From contig JALCZJ010000001.1 of NCBI GenBank assembly GCA_022690815.1, positions 1 to 64,000 on the forward strand: DNA of 64,000 nucleotides, in the 5' to 3' direction. Positions 16,845-26,549 of this stretch are shown here, in pieces. The number at the start of each line of letters is the position of its first letter. The stretch's first letter is position 1. The position numbers and the translations under genes are program-made. The notes under the pieces are model-generated. The model made no database searches and was not told the DNA's origin. It worked only from the letters and a program-made list of their open reading frames with translations. The stretch is from Ferrimicrobium sp. GTDB taxonomy: Bacteria > Actinomycetota > Acidimicrobiia > Acidimicrobiales > Acidimicrobiaceae.

Positions 16845-18968
16845 TTATCCAATGGTGGCGGCGGTAATGGCCATCGACGCTGGCCCCGTTGCACTCATCG
16901 CTGTCGTCGGGTATGTTGGAGCTCCGCCGAAGGGGTAGACCACCCCGTTCGATGCAAATAGCCAGTAGCCAGCCCCATAGGGCGTCGCGGCGATGCCAAC
17001 GATATTTGCTGGAGGTCCCGGAGGCACTGGCATGCCTGGATGGGCCGGGTTCATGGCCGGGAGCTGTCCATAGAACTTGGCGCTACCAAAGTTATAGACC
17101 TTACCGCTCGCTGAGGTCAGCCAATACCCATGACCATTCGGCGTCGCGGCGATGCCAACGATGTTGGCTAAGGGTCCCGGAGGTACTGGCATGCCTGGAT
17201 GGGCCGGGTTCATGGCCGGGAGCTGTCCATAGAACTTGGCGCTACCAAGGGCGGAAACCTTACCAGTGGCACTGACCAGCCAATAACCATTGCCAGCTGG
17301 GGTGGATGCGATGCCAACAATCGGCCCATCTGCGGCGCTGCTGTCGAGCGATCCGCGAGGAGGCGATTCATGATAGCTGAGCGTGCCGGAGGCCGTGACG
17401 ACGGTATAGCCCTGACGATAGGGACGGAGCAATTGGCCAGGATGGTAGGCGACGAAGGCTGGAGGGTCTGGCTCAAGAGTGGAGGTGCTCGATAGCGGAT
17501 CTGTGGGGCTGTACGTGGTGACTGAGACGTCCTCGGCTTGCGGGACCTGGGCGACGATGGCATCAGCGACTTTGTTGAGATTGGCTGGAGTCGGATCCCA
17601 TATACCTGTGTGGATGCGGGCGCTCACCGTGTCGATTCCGGCCACGAGTTCAGCGGGGTTGAATTCGCAGTGACCGGCGGTGTCGACGAAGACCTGCGCG
17701 AGGTTGTTGCCGTTGCCGGCAGCGTCAAGAGCGTCCTTATAGGCGGTTTCGTTCTGAGGAGAGACCAGTCCATCTCCAATGGTGTGCATAGTAAGAATCG
17801 GGATGTCACCGGTCTCGCCATTGATGTCAATCGCGCTCTGGAGATAGGTCACGGCTGACGGATCCGCGGTGATCTGGGGTGCCTTCTGCAGAGTCGCGAG
17901 GTCACCCTTCAAACTCACCCCAGCAGATGTCCCCAGCGTCGCATAGAGCGCCTCGACCTCGTTTGCGTCGATGGACTGCTTGAGTAGGGAGGCGTACTGG
18001 ATGCCGGTCGTCCAGCTCGGGTTGCCGCCCGCCTTGGCCTCAAGGTCCTCACGTCCAAGGAACGAGAAGGGAAGATCGGTGGTCTCAAGCCACTCGATCT
18101 GGTCCGTGATCTCTGTTGCAACGTCCGTCGCCGCTGGTTGTGTGGTGATGGAGCCATTCCAGAACCAGCCGGGGATATCTCCAAGGGCCGCCACCAGGCT
18201 GAGTCGCGCCCGACCCACCGGTGTCGCAGCAGCCGCAGCAGTCGCCTCGATCGCCTGAGCCAGCTGGGCATCGGCTACAGCCGTTGACGGGAGGTTGACG
18301 ATGTGTAGGTTCGGGTCGATCAGTTGCTTGAAGGCAAAGAGGGCGGTGAGTTGTTGGTTCCAGATGGGAACGGCTCCACCATCGACACCACAGGCGAGCA
18401 TCGCGCCAGAAAAGGTGCCGATGTTTTGTTGTAGGAGTCCGGCAGTGACATCGCCACCCATCGAAACCCCCCAGGGAATCACCGACGACACTGGGGTCGT
18501 GGTGTGTTTGGCAATGTAGCGCTTTGCAACATCGAGGGTAGCAATTTGATCCTTGAGGGCGGCCTTGACCGCCCAACCCTGCTGAGAATAGCTTGAGCCC
18601 GCCAGCGCATACCCCTGTTGGAGGAGAATCGCCTGACTGACCGGATCGGAGGCATCAATCGGCGTCGGATCTGGAGCTTCGTCAAAGACATAACCATGCG
18701 AATAGAGAAGGACGGTGCCGTTGAAGTTCTGTGGAACCTGCACTTCATAGGCTGCACCATCGACGGTCCCTGTCTTGGTGATGGTGCTATCGGTCGACGA
18801 TAACGCGGCATTCGTCAGTCTCGCGCTTGGCATAGCGATACCTGAGCCAGCGGTGGTGGTGGCGGGTAGTGATGCACCCACGCCGACTGCGGTCAGCGCG
18901 GTTACCCCGGCGAGGCTGAGGGCGACAGCAATTGAACTCCGGAGCGGGCGGTGGGTCGCGGTCCTCAT
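16845..18968 (-). CDS. Secreted alpha/beta-hydrolase with C-terminal GYW-type 53-residue repeats
   Basis: A 707-residue exported protein. Residues 1-40 form a Sec signal peptide (SSIAVALSLAGVTALTAVGV). The central region is an alpha/beta-hydrolase: nucleophile elbow WGVSMGGDV, a probable acid in TIGDGLVSP, and histidine in DTAGHCEFNP. The C-terminal 160 residues carry three repeats of the form IVGIA.TP.G.GYWL..A.GKV...G.AKFYG, a pattern seen on surface proteins of Acidimicrobiia and relatives. The substrate is unknown; esterase or peptidase are both possible. I chose ATG at 18968 because GAAAGGA lies upstream; 19010 would place residues before the signal peptide. Confidence 0.82.
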   Translation of the reverse strand: MRTATHRPLRSSIAVALSLAGVTALTAVGVGASLPATTTAGSGIAMPSARLTNAALSSTDSTITKTGTVDGAAYEVQVPQNFNGTVLLYSHGYVFDEAPDPTPIDASDPVSQAILLQQGYALAGSSYSQQGWAVKAALKDQIATLDVAKRYIAKHTTTPVSSVIPWGVSMGGDVTAGLLQQNIGTFSGAMLACGVDGGAVPIWNQQLTALFAFKQLIDPNLHIVNLPSTAVADAQLAQAIEATAAAAATPVGRARLSLVAALGDIPGWFWNGSITTQPAATDVATEITDQIEWLETTDLPFSFLGREDLEAKAGGNPSWTTGIQYASLLKQSIDANEVEALYATLGTSAGVSLKGDLATLQKAPQITADPSAVTYLQSAIDINGETGDIPILTMHTIGDGLVSPQNETAYKDALDAAGNGNNLAQVFVDTAGHCEFNPAELVAGIDTVSARIHTGIWDPTPANLNKVADAIVAQVPQAEDVSVTTYSPTDPLSSTSTLEPDPPAFVAYHPGQLLRPYRQGYTVVTASGTLSYHESPPRGSLDSSAADGPIVGIASTPAGNGYWLVSATGKVSALGSAKFYGQLPAMNPAHPGMPVPPGPLANIVGIAATPNGHGYWLTSASGKVYNFGSAKFYGQLPAMNPAHPGMPVPPGPPANIVGIAATPYGAGYWLFASNGVVYPFGGAPTYPTTAMSATGPASMAITAATIG
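16860..17325 (-). repeat. Three 159-bp tandem repeats inside the hydrolase gene
   Basis: The shared string beginning gatgccaac recurs at 16992, 17151 and 17310, exactly 159 bp (53 codons) apart. The stretch at about 17022-17090 is nearly identical in DNA to 17181-17249, which indicates recent duplication or gene conversion. The third unit, encoding the C-terminus, has diverged most. Confidence 0.85.
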
Positions 18969-19232
18969 CTCGTTCGTCCTTTCAACGTTAGATGAGACAA
19001 CGGTAGCCATTGCGGCGTGGCTTCGCCAGGCAGAACGTCAAGTTTTTTCACGCGGCATCAGCTGTTTTTTGGTCGACGACCGATTGTGGCTGCACCACAG
19101 CGGATAGCGCTCAATGACGGTTCGCTGGGTGATCGGTCGGTCTGAATATGTGATGTTGACGCTGCTGGCTTTTCAGCGGGTTACGATCGCATTAAGGGTT
19201 TGGACAACGGAATGCGTCGATAGCGACGATAG

Positions 19233-19835
19233 ATGGAGAGATTTTTGCAACGCTTCGGAGTTTTAGGCGAACAATGTCTGTGCCTTGTGGTACATGTAGG
19301 CAGCCTCGAGCCAGGCGTGACCGGCACTGTGTTGTTGTTGCTAGAAGAGGAGCGAGTGATCGTCATCGATCCCGGCATGGTTGCGTCCAGGGATGAAATC
19401 CTTGGACCGATGGCGAGCATTGGGATCGGTCCCGAGAAGGTGACCGATGTGGTGCTGAGTCATCATCATTTGGACCATACCTTCCATGTCGGTTTGTTCG
19501 AACGCGCCCGGGTGCATGACTATCACGCCATCTACCGAGGTGATCAGTGGACAAGTCGCCCGGCAGAGGGGTATCGGGTTGCTCCCCATGTTCTCCTCCT
19601 TGAGACGCCTGGCCATACTCGCGAGGATATGAGCGTGGCGGTCTCGACCAGCGATGGTCTTTGCGTGTACACCCATCTGTGGTGGACCGAGGATGGGCCA
19701 CTAGAAGATCCCTATGCGCCCAGTGCTGATCAGTTGCTCCAATCGCGTCGTCGGGTCCTCGAGCTGGCTCCGGATTGGATTATCCCAGGGCATGGGAGGC
19801 CGTTTCGATTGAGCTCCAAGGAGCCGGTCCTCTAG
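19233..19835 (+). CDS. Metallo-beta-lactamase-fold hydrolase
   Basis: A 200-residue MBL-fold protein with the metal motif SHHHLDH (about residues 80-86), a second ligand in the TPGHTRED loop and a late IIPGHGRPF histidine. It resembles the MBLAC1-like subgroup of glyoxalase-II-fold hydrolases. The substrate cannot be told from sequence. The start at ATG 19233 has no clear Shine-Dalgarno. A GTG around codon 19 is an alternative; the frame is secure from codon 20 on. Confidence 0.8.
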   Translation: MERFLQRFGVLGEQCLCLVVHVGSLEPGVTGTVLLLLEEERVIVIDPGMVASRDEILGPMASIGIGPEKVTDVVLSHHHLDHTFHVGLFERARVHDYHAIYRGDQWTSRPAEGYRVAPHVLLLETPGHTREDMSVAVSTSDGLCVYTHLWWTEDGPLEDPYAPSADQLLQSRRRVLELAPDWIIPGHGRPFRLSSKEPVL

Positions 19836-19952
19836 ACGTTGACGGTACATCGCCACCAGCATCAAAGATGGTTGTGAGTATGGAGACGGCCGCGTGGGCG
19901 CAAGACGATGGAGCTGTGGCCGGGAGGCCACCAAGCCGCTAGGGTCGAGGTC

Positions 19953-21359
19953 ATGGAGTCTTTACGCAACAGTCTTGAAGCGACGATTAAAGGAGACGTG
20001 GTCTCCCTGCTATCCGATTACGGTACGATCCCCTCATTGTCCCCAGCCTTTGATCATGAGTGGAGCGCGAGTGGGCACATCGAACGAGCGATGGCGCTCT
20101 ATCAGGACTGGATTGCGACGAAAGCAATCCCTGGTTTAACGACCCGGATTCAACGGATTGAAGGTAGAACTCCACTCCTCGTTGTGGAAGTTCCTGGCAC
20201 CCAGGATGCAGGCGATGGGGCCGTCCTGCTCTATGGGCATCTAGACAAACAGCCAGCCAATGATCCATGGTCGTCGGGGTTTGATCCGTTCCACCCTCGG
20301 TTGGTCGGTGACAATCTCTTCGGACGTGGGATGGTCGACGATGGTTACGCGGCTCCTCTGGTGATCACAGTGCTCGAGGAGTTGGCCAAGAGGGGTGCTA
20401 GCTATCCTCGTTGCGTCCTTGTGGTTGAGGCCTGTGAGGAGAGCGGCAGCCCTGACCTCGATGCTCACCTCGACGAGTTACTCCCTGGGGTCGGTGACAT
20501 CCGTCTGGTCGTGTGCTTGGACTCAGGGGGACTTGACTTTGGGCGCCTGTGGGTGACGTCATCGTTGCGAGGAAACCTCGTGATGGCGATCAAGGTCAGT
20601 GTCCTTAGTAATGGGGTTCACTCCGGAGAGGCTGGTGGTGTGGTACCCTCGTCTTTTCGCATTCTGCGCACCTTGCTATCTCGTATCGAGGACGCCGAGA
20701 CTGGTGTCGTGCAACCGGCTTTCCTCAACGGAGAGATTCCAGCGTTCCATCGCGACCAGGCTGAGAAACTCGCGCGCGAGTTAGGTGATCCGCTGCAGGA
20801 GCTTTTTCCGCTCGTTGGCTCCACGCAGCTCATGGGGACAGACGGAGCGGATCGAATCCTGAATCAGACCTGGCGTCCATCGTTGTCGTTCATCGGTATC
20901 GATGGAGTACCTTCGGTGAGCGATGGCGGCAACGTGTTGCGGCCACACACCACTGGCAAGATCTCATTGCGACTGCCACCGACGGTGGATGCCGTGTTGG
21001 CACAGCAGCAGCTGGTTGCGTTGCTAACGGCTGACGTGCCCTATCGTTGCGAGGTTGAGGTGGAGGTGGAGTCACCGGCGCAAGGGTGGGTGGCAAAGGA
21101 TCCAAGCCCATGGCTTGCACGAGCGCTCGATGAGGGGTCGAGGTTGGGTTTTGGGGCACCAGTAGCGTTCTGTGGTGAGGGCGGTTCGATTCCGTTCATG
21201 GCGACCTTGGGCGAGCGGTTCCCGAACGCCGATTTTGTCGCCACTGGTGCACTTGGACCCAAGAGCAATGCCCATGGGCCGGATGAGTCGCTGCATCTTC
21301 CCGCCGCCATCGGTGTCGCAACGAGCTTGGCCCATCTGTTAGCGTCGTTCCCAAGCTGA
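19953..21359 (+). CDS. M20-family metallopeptidase (dipeptidase / CNDP-like)
   Basis: A 468-residue cytosolic peptidase. Metal and catalytic motifs are visible: LLYGHLDKQP with the first metal histidine, GRGMVDDGYA with the bridging aspartate, and EACEESGSPD with the general base glutamate. A late GALGPKSNAHGPDESLHL supplies the last metal histidine. The longer form with the lid domain (NGVHSGEAGG) is typical of CNDP-like dipeptidases. I prefer ATG at 19953 because the family N-terminus starts there; an in-frame ATG at 19908 would add 15 residues. Confidence 0.86.
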   Translation: MESLRNSLEATIKGDVVSLLSDYGTIPSLSPAFDHEWSASGHIERAMALYQDWIATKAIPGLTTRIQRIEGRTPLLVVEVPGTQDAGDGAVLLYGHLDKQPANDPWSSGFDPFHPRLVGDNLFGRGMVDDGYAAPLVITVLEELAKRGASYPRCVLVVEACEESGSPDLDAHLDELLPGVGDIRLVVCLDSGGLDFGRLWVTSSLRGNLVMAIKVSVLSNGVHSGEAGGVVPSSFRILRTLLSRIEDAETGVVQPAFLNGEIPAFHRDQAEKLARELGDPLQELFPLVGSTQLMGTDGADRILNQTWRPSLSFIGIDGVPSVSDGGNVLRPHTTGKISLRLPPTVDAVLAQQQLVALLTADVPYRCEVEVEVESPAQGWVAKDPSPWLARALDEGSRLGFGAPVAFCGEGGSIPFMATLGERFPNADFVATGALGPKSNAHGPDESLHLPAAIGVATSLAHLLASFPS

Positions 21360-21573
21360 GCACGGTTTTCGCTGAGCTCGAACCTTGTCAGCATGGGCGC
21401 ACCGATGCGATGAGCCACCCCTTGTCTACGTGAGATCAGCAGGGGTTAGCTCGTTACGGTTTATTCAGTCAGGGCCTTGTCGTAGTAGTCTTATTAGTTG
21501 ATCCAGCCTTGCTCACTTGCTTTTGGCCCACTAACCTTGGATAGGCGATGGCGTTGTCGAATCGAGGTGCAAG

Positions 21574-22848
21574 ATGTCGGTAGACGGTTGGTTCGAACCA
21601 GTCGAGGAACTCGCAGCCCATGAAATCGATCTCTCCGATCTTGGTTTTTGGCAGCTGCCGCACGCACTACGCGAAGGAGCCTTCAGGACGCTTCGCAGAG
21701 AGCGGCCGGTGTCCGAATTCCCAATCCCTGAGTGGCTGCTCGCCGACGAGACCCAACAGGGCTCGTACTACGCTGTAATGCGCTATGGCGATGTGTTGTC
21801 GGCATCACGTGATCCGGAGACCTTCATGTCTGGCCGTGGTGCCGTTTCGATCATCGATCTGCCAGAGGAGTTCTTGGAGTTCTTTGGATCGTTGATCAAC
21901 ACCGATGATCCACGGCATGCCCACCTGAGGCGGGTCGTGTTGCGCGCGTTTACGCCGCGGCGCATTGAGCGCCTCGACGCCGAGATTGGTATCGTCGCCC
22001 AACGTCTCGTCCGTGAGGCCAAAGAACAGGGTACCTTTGACTTTGTGCGTGCGATCGCGGCTCCACTCCCGCTGCGCATTATCGGTGAGATTATGGGCAT
22101 TTCGCCAGACGATGACCAGTTTGTCCTCGAGCGATCCCAACGTATTCTCGGTGCACTTGACCCAGAGTTTCTGGCCCCAGAGATGAGCCCGGATGAGTCG
22201 ATCCTGACAGCTGCGTTGGAGCTGACTGAATTCATGGGTGACTTGGCTCGGACCAACCATGATCCGGATACCGTCATGAGCGCGCTCCTTGACGCCGACG
22301 TGGATGGCACCCATCTCTCACCCAGTGAACTGGCATCGTTCTTTATTCTCTTGCTCGTTGCGGGTAACGAGACGACACGCAACGCGCTGAGTGTCGGGAT
22401 GGTGGCGCTTTCGGCGTTTGCGGCTGAGCGTCGTGCGCTGATCGCGGATATGAGTGCCAGCAAGCTCAACAACGCCGCCGACGAGGTTGTCCGCCTGGCG
22501 TCCCCCGTGGTCTGGATGCGTCGGACGGTCGCACGCCCCACCGAGCTGTCAGGGATACCGTTGGCGACGGGCGATCGAGTGCTGTTGATGTATCCATCGG
22601 CGAACCGTGATGAGTCGGTCTTTGCTGATCCGTATCGGTTCCGCCTTGATCGTGAAGGTACCCGACATCTTGGTTTTGGCGGCTATGGGCCCCACTACTG
22701 TCTTGGTGCCCACCTTGCTCGTGCCGAGATCGTCGCCGTGCTTCGCGAAGTCCTGACGTCGATGCCCGATCATGAGCTCCTGGGTGAGCCTGAGATGCTG
22801 GTGTCGAACTTCATAGCCGGTGTCAAGCGGCTCCCGATGTGCGGGTAG
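21574..22848 (+). CDS. Cytochrome P450
   Basis: A 424-residue soluble bacterial P450. The I-helix AGNETTRNAL carries the acid-alcohol pair, K-helix EVVR is present, and the haem loop FGGYGPHYCLGAHLA holds the cysteine ligand. It has the length and style of actinobacterial CYP families acting on steroids, terpenes or fatty acids. The substrate is not deducible. No ferredoxin or reductase gene is adjacent, so electrons must come from partners elsewhere. The ATG start is at 21574 after CGAGGTGCAAG. The gene is convergent with rarA. Confidence 0.92.
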   Translation: MSVDGWFEPVEELAAHEIDLSDLGFWQLPHALREGAFRTLRRERPVSEFPIPEWLLADETQQGSYYAVMRYGDVLSASRDPETFMSGRGAVSIIDLPEEFLEFFGSLINTDDPRHAHLRRVVLRAFTPRRIERLDAEIGIVAQRLVREAKEQGTFDFVRAIAAPLPLRIIGEIMGISPDDDQFVLERSQRILGALDPEFLAPEMSPDESILTAALELTEFMGDLARTNHDPDTVMSALLDADVDGTHLSPSELASFFILLLVAGNETTRNALSVGMVALSAFAAERRALIADMSASKLNNAADEVVRLASPVVWMRRTVARPTELSGIPLATGDRVLLMYPSANRDESVFADPYRFRLDREGTRHLGFGGYGPHYCLGAHLARAEIVAVLREVLTSMPDHELLGEPEMLVSNFIAGVKRLPMCG

Positions 22849-22856
22849 CACAGATG

Positions 22857-23996
22857 TCAGACATCGCTTGATGGGCGAGACTGGTACCGCTCCTCGATAC
22901 CGGTGATGGACCCTCGAAGGTGTTGTGGCACCGGTTGGCTCTGCGATTTGGCCGCTCGGCCCATCGCCTCATCGATTGCATCAATGGCACGTCGCGACTT
23001 TGGTGCCTCGCACAGGCGCAGGACGGCCGCCGCCAGCACGATTCTGGCCTCGGGCATGCCGATCCGTTCAACGGTGGAGTAGGCGGCATCGCTGTAGTGC
23101 AGCGCATCGGGGTCATCTGGACCGATATCTTCTGCTGCGAAGATGACGAGTCGTCTGGCGATAAATCGCGGATCGTCGCCGGCGACCAGTAGGTGGGCGA
23201 GCCAATCGATCGCGCCAGCGGTGTCGGAGGCGCGCATCGATTTGATCAGTGCAGAGGTCATCTCGTAGTGTGACGACCGGTCGATGCCAACCGATTCTGG
23301 CAACGATTCCAACCGCTCGATCGTCGGTGTGCCCCCAGGGCGCTTCGGCGTGTAGATGATCGCCCGCTCCAGCATACGCAGTGCTGAACGAGCATCACCG
23401 TTAGCGTGATCGACGATCTGGCGGACAGCCGAGGTGTGGATGGCCATCCCCTCGGATTCGGCTGCGTTGCGAATGAGATCGCCAAGTACCTCGTCGGGAA
23501 GCGGTCCAAGACGAACGACGTCGATGCGTGAGAGCAGAGCAGGGCTGAGTGTGACATAGGGATTCTCGGTAGTGGCACCTACGAGCGAGAATGCGCCGTC
23601 CTCCACGGGGTGCAATAGCGCGTCCTGTTGGGTTCGTGTGAGACGATGAATCTCGTCGATGAAGCAGACGGGCTCAACGTCGCCGAGTTCTCGAAGCCGT
23701 TGACCAGACATAGCGAGATCTTTGATGTCTTTGACGCCGAGTGTCGTGGCCGAAAGAGGGACAAAGCGCGCCTTACGCTCACTGGCCAGCAAGGAGCTAA
23801 TGGTGGTCTTCCCGACTCCTGGTGGGCCGGTGAGCACGATAGCAAAGGGAGCCAATCCCGTGACACTACGCCGGAGGAGGCCATCGACGCCGGTGAGATC
23901 CTCGTGTCCACGAACGCTATCAAGCGATGTTGGACGAAGCCGCACCGCCAATGGAATCCGTTTGGGATCGAGTTCTTGGCGGAACAGCTCGTCCAT
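22857..23996 (-). CDS. rarA: Replication-associated recombination protein A (RarA/MgsA AAA+ ATPase)
   Basis: A 379-residue clamp-loader-like ATPase with Walker A GPPGVGKTTI, Walker B CFIDEIHRL, sensor-1 GATTENP and the RarA signature SALLSRIDVV-type loop (LSPALLSRIDVV). The C-terminal half holds the tetramerisation region (LIKSMRASDTAGAIDWLAHLL). RarA acts at stalled replication forks. It lies two bases downstream of aspS, so both are on one transcript; the aspS-rarA order is common in actinobacteria. The protein is shorter than the E. coli homologue (about 447 residues) because the C-terminal end is trimmed. Confidence 0.9.
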   Translation of the reverse strand: MDELFRQELDPKRIPLAVRLRPTSLDSVRGHEDLTGVDGLLRRSVTGLAPFAIVLTGPPGVGKTTISSLLASERKARFVPLSATTLGVKDIKDLAMSGQRLRELGDVEPVCFIDEIHRLTRTQQDALLHPVEDGAFSLVGATTENPYVTLSPALLSRIDVVRLGPLPDEVLGDLIRNAAESEGMAIHTSAVRQIVDHANGDARSALRMLERAIIYTPKRPGGTPTIERLESLPESVGIDRSSHYEMTSALIKSMRASDTAGAIDWLAHLLVAGDDPRFIARRLVIFAAEDIGPDDPDALHYSDAAYSTVERIGMPEARIVLAAAVLRLCEAPKSRRAIDAIDEAMGRAAKSQSQPVPQHLRGSITGIEERYQSRPSSDV

Positions 23997-23998
23997 GA

Positions 23999-25768
23999 TC
24001 AGTCCTTGGCGCGTGTGGTTGTTCGCAACCCGAGCTGTGTCAGCGTCTCGGTTGCGATTTGCTTGGGTGCGCCAGTCATGAGATCCGAACCACTTTGAGT
24101 CTTCGGGAAGGCGATGAGTTCGCGGATATTCTCCTCTCCAGCCAGCAGCGCACTGAGGCGATCGATGCCAAAAGCGAAGCCCCCATGTGGTGGGGCGCCA
24201 TACTTGAAGGCGTCGAGCAGGAAGCCAAAACGTGACCGCGCGGTCTCCTCGTCGATGCCAAGCACCTTGAAGATTCTCGACTGGATCGAGGAGTCGTGGA
24301 TACGGATGGATCCCGAGCCAAGCTCCCAGCCATTGAGCACCAGATCGTAGGACTGTGAGCGAACCGCGAGTGGGTCCGTGTCGAGGAGCGCGAAGTCCTC
24401 TTCGTTGGGCATCGTGAAGGGGTGGTGTGCCGAGACCGGTGAACCGGAGTCGTCGAGTCCTTCAAAGAGCGGGAAATCCACCACCCAAAAGAAGTCGAGG
24501 ACATCATCGCTTGCGAGTTGCCTGCCGAGGCCGAGTCGAATCTGCCCTAGGATCGTCACCGCACGCTCCCACTCGTCGGCTACCATCAAGATGGTGTCTC
24601 CTGCCTTGGCGTTCAGGGCGCCCGTGAGCTGGCCTTGTTCGGCGTCGGTTAAGAATTTTGATACCGGCGAGTTCAGCACCAGTCCAGCGTCCCCCTCCTC
24701 AACGCGAAGCCAGAGGAGCCCCTTGGCTCCTAGCGCCTTTGCGCGCTCCACCAGCTCGTCGAGGCGTGCTCGACTCAGTGCCAACGGTGCGATCATGGCC
24801 TGCACGCTTGGCGCACGCAAGGCGTTCACGCTGGTCGTGGCGAAGACGGCGGTTACATCGTGGAGCTCGGCGCCGAAACGACGATCAGGCTTGTCGGTGC
24901 CGTAACGGTTCATCGCCTCTCGCCAGGTGATTTTGTCGATGTCGACGGTCGTCTCAGGACTGACGGCGGCGACGACTGCTCGGATCGAGTGGGATATGAA
25001 GCTATGAATATCATCTTGGGTGACGAATGAGGCCTCAAGGTCGAGTTGGGTGAATTCGAACTGCCGATCGGCTCGCAGATCCTCGTCTCGCAGACAACGT
25101 GCAATCTGATAATAACGGTCAAAGCCAGCCACCATGAGCAGCTGTTTTGCGATCTGTGGAGATTGCGGTAACACGTAGAAGTTCTGGGGTTGCGTACGCG
25201 ATGGAACGAGAAATTCACGAGCTCCTTCAGGGGTAGGGGTCCAAAGCAGTGGCGTTTCAATTTCGACAAAGCCCTGCTCGTCCATCGATCTCCGAATGGC
25301 GCCGTTGACGACTGATCGTAGTCGAAGGTTGCGTTGCATGCGGGATCTGCGTAGGTCGACGTATCGATAGTGCAGTCGCGTTGCTTCATCGAGCTCGATC
25401 CGATCATCGAGAGAGAACGGCAGGGGGTCGGATTGCGCGAGAACCTTCACGCTGGGATCGCGTAATTCAATCCGACCCGATGCGATCTGGGTGTTCTCGG
25501 TGCCCTCTGGACGTCGGGTCACAGTGCCGGTGATCTGCACCACCCATTCAGGGTGGAGGTTTTCGGTCCTCGGGACGACGCATTGGATGATACCGGTGTA
25601 ATCGCGGACGTCGACGAACACGAGATGCTCGCCGTGTTCGCGGATGCGATTAACCCAGCCACAGACCTTAACTACCGCATCGATGTTGGACTCGTTGAGC
25701 GAACCGGCATAGGCTGTCCTAAGGCCGGCTGGCTCAGGCAGCTTGTCCTGATAGTCGAATGATAACAT
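23999..25768 (-). CDS. aspS: Aspartyl-tRNA synthetase (bacterial type)
   Basis: A 589-residue class IIb synthetase. The N-terminal OB-fold anticodon-binding domain (VCGWVNRIREHGEHLVFVDV) is followed by motif 2 with RDEDLRADRQFEFTQLD and motif 3 with GFAFGIDRLSALLAG. The GAD insertion domain is present between motifs 2 and 3, as in bacterial AspRS. Whether it also charges tRNA-Asn cannot be told. I chose ATG at 25768 (MLSFDYQDKL) because GGAAGGA lies about nine bases upstream; an ATG at 25795-area would place that site inside the gene. Confidence 0.93.
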   Translation of the reverse strand: MLSFDYQDKLPEPAGLRTAYAGSLNESNIDAVVKVCGWVNRIREHGEHLVFVDVRDYTGIIQCVVPRTENLHPEWVVQITGTVTRRPEGTENTQIASGRIELRDPSVKVLAQSDPLPFSLDDRIELDEATRLHYRYVDLRRSRMQRNLRLRSVVNGAIRRSMDEQGFVEIETPLLWTPTPEGAREFLVPSRTQPQNFYVLPQSPQIAKQLLMVAGFDRYYQIARCLRDEDLRADRQFEFTQLDLEASFVTQDDIHSFISHSIRAVVAAVSPETTVDIDKITWREAMNRYGTDKPDRRFGAELHDVTAVFATTSVNALRAPSVQAMIAPLALSRARLDELVERAKALGAKGLLWLRVEEGDAGLVLNSPVSKFLTDAEQGQLTGALNAKAGDTILMVADEWERAVTILGQIRLGLGRQLASDDVLDFFWVVDFPLFEGLDDSGSPVSAHHPFTMPNEEDFALLDTDPLAVRSQSYDLVLNGWELGSGSIRIHDSSIQSRIFKVLGIDEETARSRFGFLLDAFKYGAPPHGGFAFGIDRLSALLAGEENIRELIAFPKTQSGSDLMTGAPKQIATETLTQLGLRTTTRAKD

Positions 25769-26117
25769 GAGAAGAATTCCTTCCATAGGATGCAAGCGAA
25801 TCGACCTACCATCCTACGGGAGAATGCCAGCGATACGCCTGCTCCGGGGCGACCTTGCTCATTGCCCATCACCAACCAGTGCCAGAGTTCGGTCGCCATA
25901 TGCGATGCATCGGGCATCGTCGTGGTGGGTACTCCCAAGAGTTTTGATGCGATTGAATAAAAATAACACCGCCGATGAAGCCAATGGGGATCGCAGGTTG
26001 GTGGTCGCAAGTCGGCCGAATGGTTCGCGCGTTCAGCTTGTATCCCCGATTGGACGTTGGCGTTCGCCGCAAGTCGAACCTAGAGTGTGTTGTAGTCGAG
26101 AATGAGAGGGAAAGATC
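25769..26117. other. Divergent intergenic region between aspS and the OsmC gene
   Basis: About 350 bp with no credible gene. It must hold the aspS promoter on the minus strand and the OsmC promoter on the plus strand. An AT-rich block lies near 25955-25970. I see no clear operator palindrome or -35/-10 pair that I would defend. Confidence 0.45.
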
Positions 26118-26549
26118 ATGCCAATGCGAGAAGCCGAAACCGTCTGGAACGGAACGTTAGAGGAGGGTCGTGGTGTCGTCACGCTAACAAGCTCAGGGCT
26201 AGCGAGCTACGATGTCTCCTTTCCGACCCGGGCTCGTGATGTTGCTGGTGGGGTTACCAGCCCAGAGGAGCTCATTGCGGCAGCGCACACGTCGTGTTTT
26301 GCCATGCAGTTTTCTGCCCTACTCGGGGCTGCAGGTGGTACTGATATCCATCTCGAAATTGGTGCGAAGGTGCATCTTGGGCCGGATTCGGCCGGCGGGT
26401 TCGAGATTGGGCGCATCGAGTTATCTGTCGGTGGTCACGCGGATGGAGTCGACGAGACCCAGTTCCGCGATATTGCCGACGCTGCAAAAGACGGCTGCCC
26501 GGTGAGTAAGGCACTTGCAGGCACCACGATCGATTTGACGTTCCGCTAG
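26118..26549 (+). CDS. OsmC/Ohr-family peroxiredoxin
   Basis: A 143-residue protein with the two redox cysteines of this family: AAHTSCFAMQF near residue 55 and KDGCPVSKAL near residue 125. The loop between them has the usual GGFEIGRIELSV strand. These dimeric thiol peroxidases reduce organic hydroperoxides in the cytosol. The GCPVSKAL form is more like OsmC than Ohr. Start ATG at 26118 follows GAGAGGGAAAGATC. It is a single-gene unit and fits the oxidative-stress content of the window. Confidence 0.9.
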   Translation: MPMREAETVWNGTLEEGRGVVTLTSSGLASYDVSFPTRARDVAGGVTSPEELIAAAHTSCFAMQFSALLGAAGGTDIHLEIGAKVHLGPDSAGGFEIGRIELSVGGHADGVDETQFRDIADAAKDGCPVSKALAGTTIDLTFR

